The position numbers and the translations under genes were made by a program. Of a stretch of DNA of 6,828 nt, positions 6,301 through 6,828 are shown in pieces; within the stretch, counting starts at the first letter, position 1, and each line of letters begins with the position of its first letter. The notes under the pieces were generated by a model. That model was not told the origin of the DNA. It worked only from the letters and a program-made list of their open reading frames with translations, and ran no database searches. Source of the stretch: Gammaproteobacteria bacterium (GTDB lineage: Bacteria; Pseudomonadota; Gammaproteobacteria; Pseudomonadales; Pseudohongiellaceae); contig PWQG01000478.1 of NCBI GenBank assembly GCA_003556835.1, positions 1 to 6,828 of the forward strand. The letters run 5' to 3'.

Positions 6301-6828
6301 GTGAACGCTGAACGGGCCAATCCCTCTGATGCAATCAGAAAGTACTCACAGGAGAGCCCCAATTCGTTGGCTTTCTTTAATGACAGCCTGTCCCTGAACT
6401 ATGCTCAACTCGAACGGCTCATCAACGTTGCTTGTACATTCGTTGACAACTGGCGCATCTCGTCGAAGGCAGCAGTTGGACTACTCCTTGATGACCAGCT
6501 TCTTTTTCTGATTTTCTCACTGGCTTGTATTCGAACCGGTAATCCTCAGGTTATTTTGCATCCCAAACAATCCGCTCAAGACAGAGAGCGGTTACTGAGC
6601 CAATCAGCTGCGCCTGCACTCGTAACGGATCAGGATATCTACGTTTCTGATACCCTCGCCGTTCACGAGCTGCCCAATCTGGATGCGTTAGTACGACATG
6701 CACGAGAAGCATCTGATATTCCGCTTCACTCATGGAATCGATCAGCATTGATACTGAGCTTCCAGGGCTCAGGCACCACAGGAGCACCAAAGGCTATCCA
6801 TCACTCGGCGGAAGGTCTGGCGGACATG
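6301..6828 (+). CDS. AMP-dependent synthetase/ligase (ANL superfamily), N-terminal part, truncated by window end
   Basis: The frame is open from an in-frame stop at 6268-6270 to the end of the window, giving 176 visible codons from the likely GTG start at 6301. The decisive evidence is the A3 P-loop motif SFQGSGTTGAPKAIHHS, with GSGTTGAPK at residues 156-164, preceded by ALIL as is usual in adenylation domains. The N-terminal part (FNDSLSLNYAQLERL, then AAVGLLLDD and ACIRTGNPQVILHP) matches the general fold pattern of acyl-CoA synthetases and NRPS-like adenylation domains. Such enzymes activate a carboxylate as acyl-AMP and pass it to CoA or a carrier protein; the substrate cannot be read here because the specificity pocket lies beyond the window. 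The start is uncertain: no ATG is available in frame and only a weak CTGGG precedes the GTG. Base composition is more AT-rich than in the upstream genes (one 60-nt stretch at 6481-6540 is about 43% GC), suggesting a different origin. Confidence 0.85.
   Translation, partial: MNAERANPSDAIRKYSQESPNSLAFFNDSLSLNYAQLERLINVACTFVDNWRISSKAAVGLLLDDQLLFLIFSLACIRTGNPQVILHPKQSAQDRERLLSQSAAPALVTDQDIYVSDTLAVHELPNLDALVRHAREASDIPLHSWNRSALILSFQGSGTTGAPKAIHHSAEGLADM

Noticed and set aside
6551..6790. 79-residue minus-strand frame in the ANL gene region
   Set aside because: It is antisense to the frame carrying the A3 adenylation motif and shows no domain features.

Overview
The window looks like a conserved housekeeping block from a moderately GC-rich gammaproteobacterium, with a differently composed gene at its right edge. 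The order TPR protein - lolB - ispE - tRNA-Gln - prs - rplY - pth - ychF, all on the plus strand, is a well-known gammaproteobacterial arrangement, also found in Pseudomonas. I see no diagnostic feature that fixes the genus.

Left part (2-2299): the 3' end of a TPR-repeat protein, probably the outer-membrane lipoprotein type represented by LbcA of Pseudomonas. It overlaps lolB (outer-membrane receptor for lipoprotein insertion) by 11 nt, and lolB overlaps ispE (CDP-ME kinase of the MEP isoprenoid pathway) through an ATGA junction. The three genes are almost certainly co-transcribed and translationally coupled. Middle (2346-2444): a promoter-like, perfectly palindromic TATAAT site lies just before a tRNA-Gln(TTG) with an encoded CCA end.

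Right part (2445-6266): prs (PRPP synthetase) follows the tRNA after a 213-nt structured leader. Next come rplY (two-domain bL25/CTC ribosomal protein with a very acidic tail), pth (peptidyl-tRNA hydrolase) and ychF (ribosome-associated ATPase). Thus tRNA supply, nucleotide precursor supply, 5S rRNA-binding, peptidyl-tRNA recycling and a translation-linked ATPase are clustered. The spacers before prs, rplY and pth are rich in perfect inverted repeats without T-tracts, so they look like mRNA leader structures more than terminators.

Far right (6301-6828): only 34 bp after ychF begins the N-terminal part of an ANL-superfamily adenylate-forming enzyme with a clear A3 P-loop. Its base composition and codon use are visibly more AT-rich than the upstream genes, and it is not part of the conserved block. 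This is the likeliest entry into an accessory locus, but the window ends inside it. I found no CRISPR array, insertion sequence, or previously undescribed system that the sequence can support.
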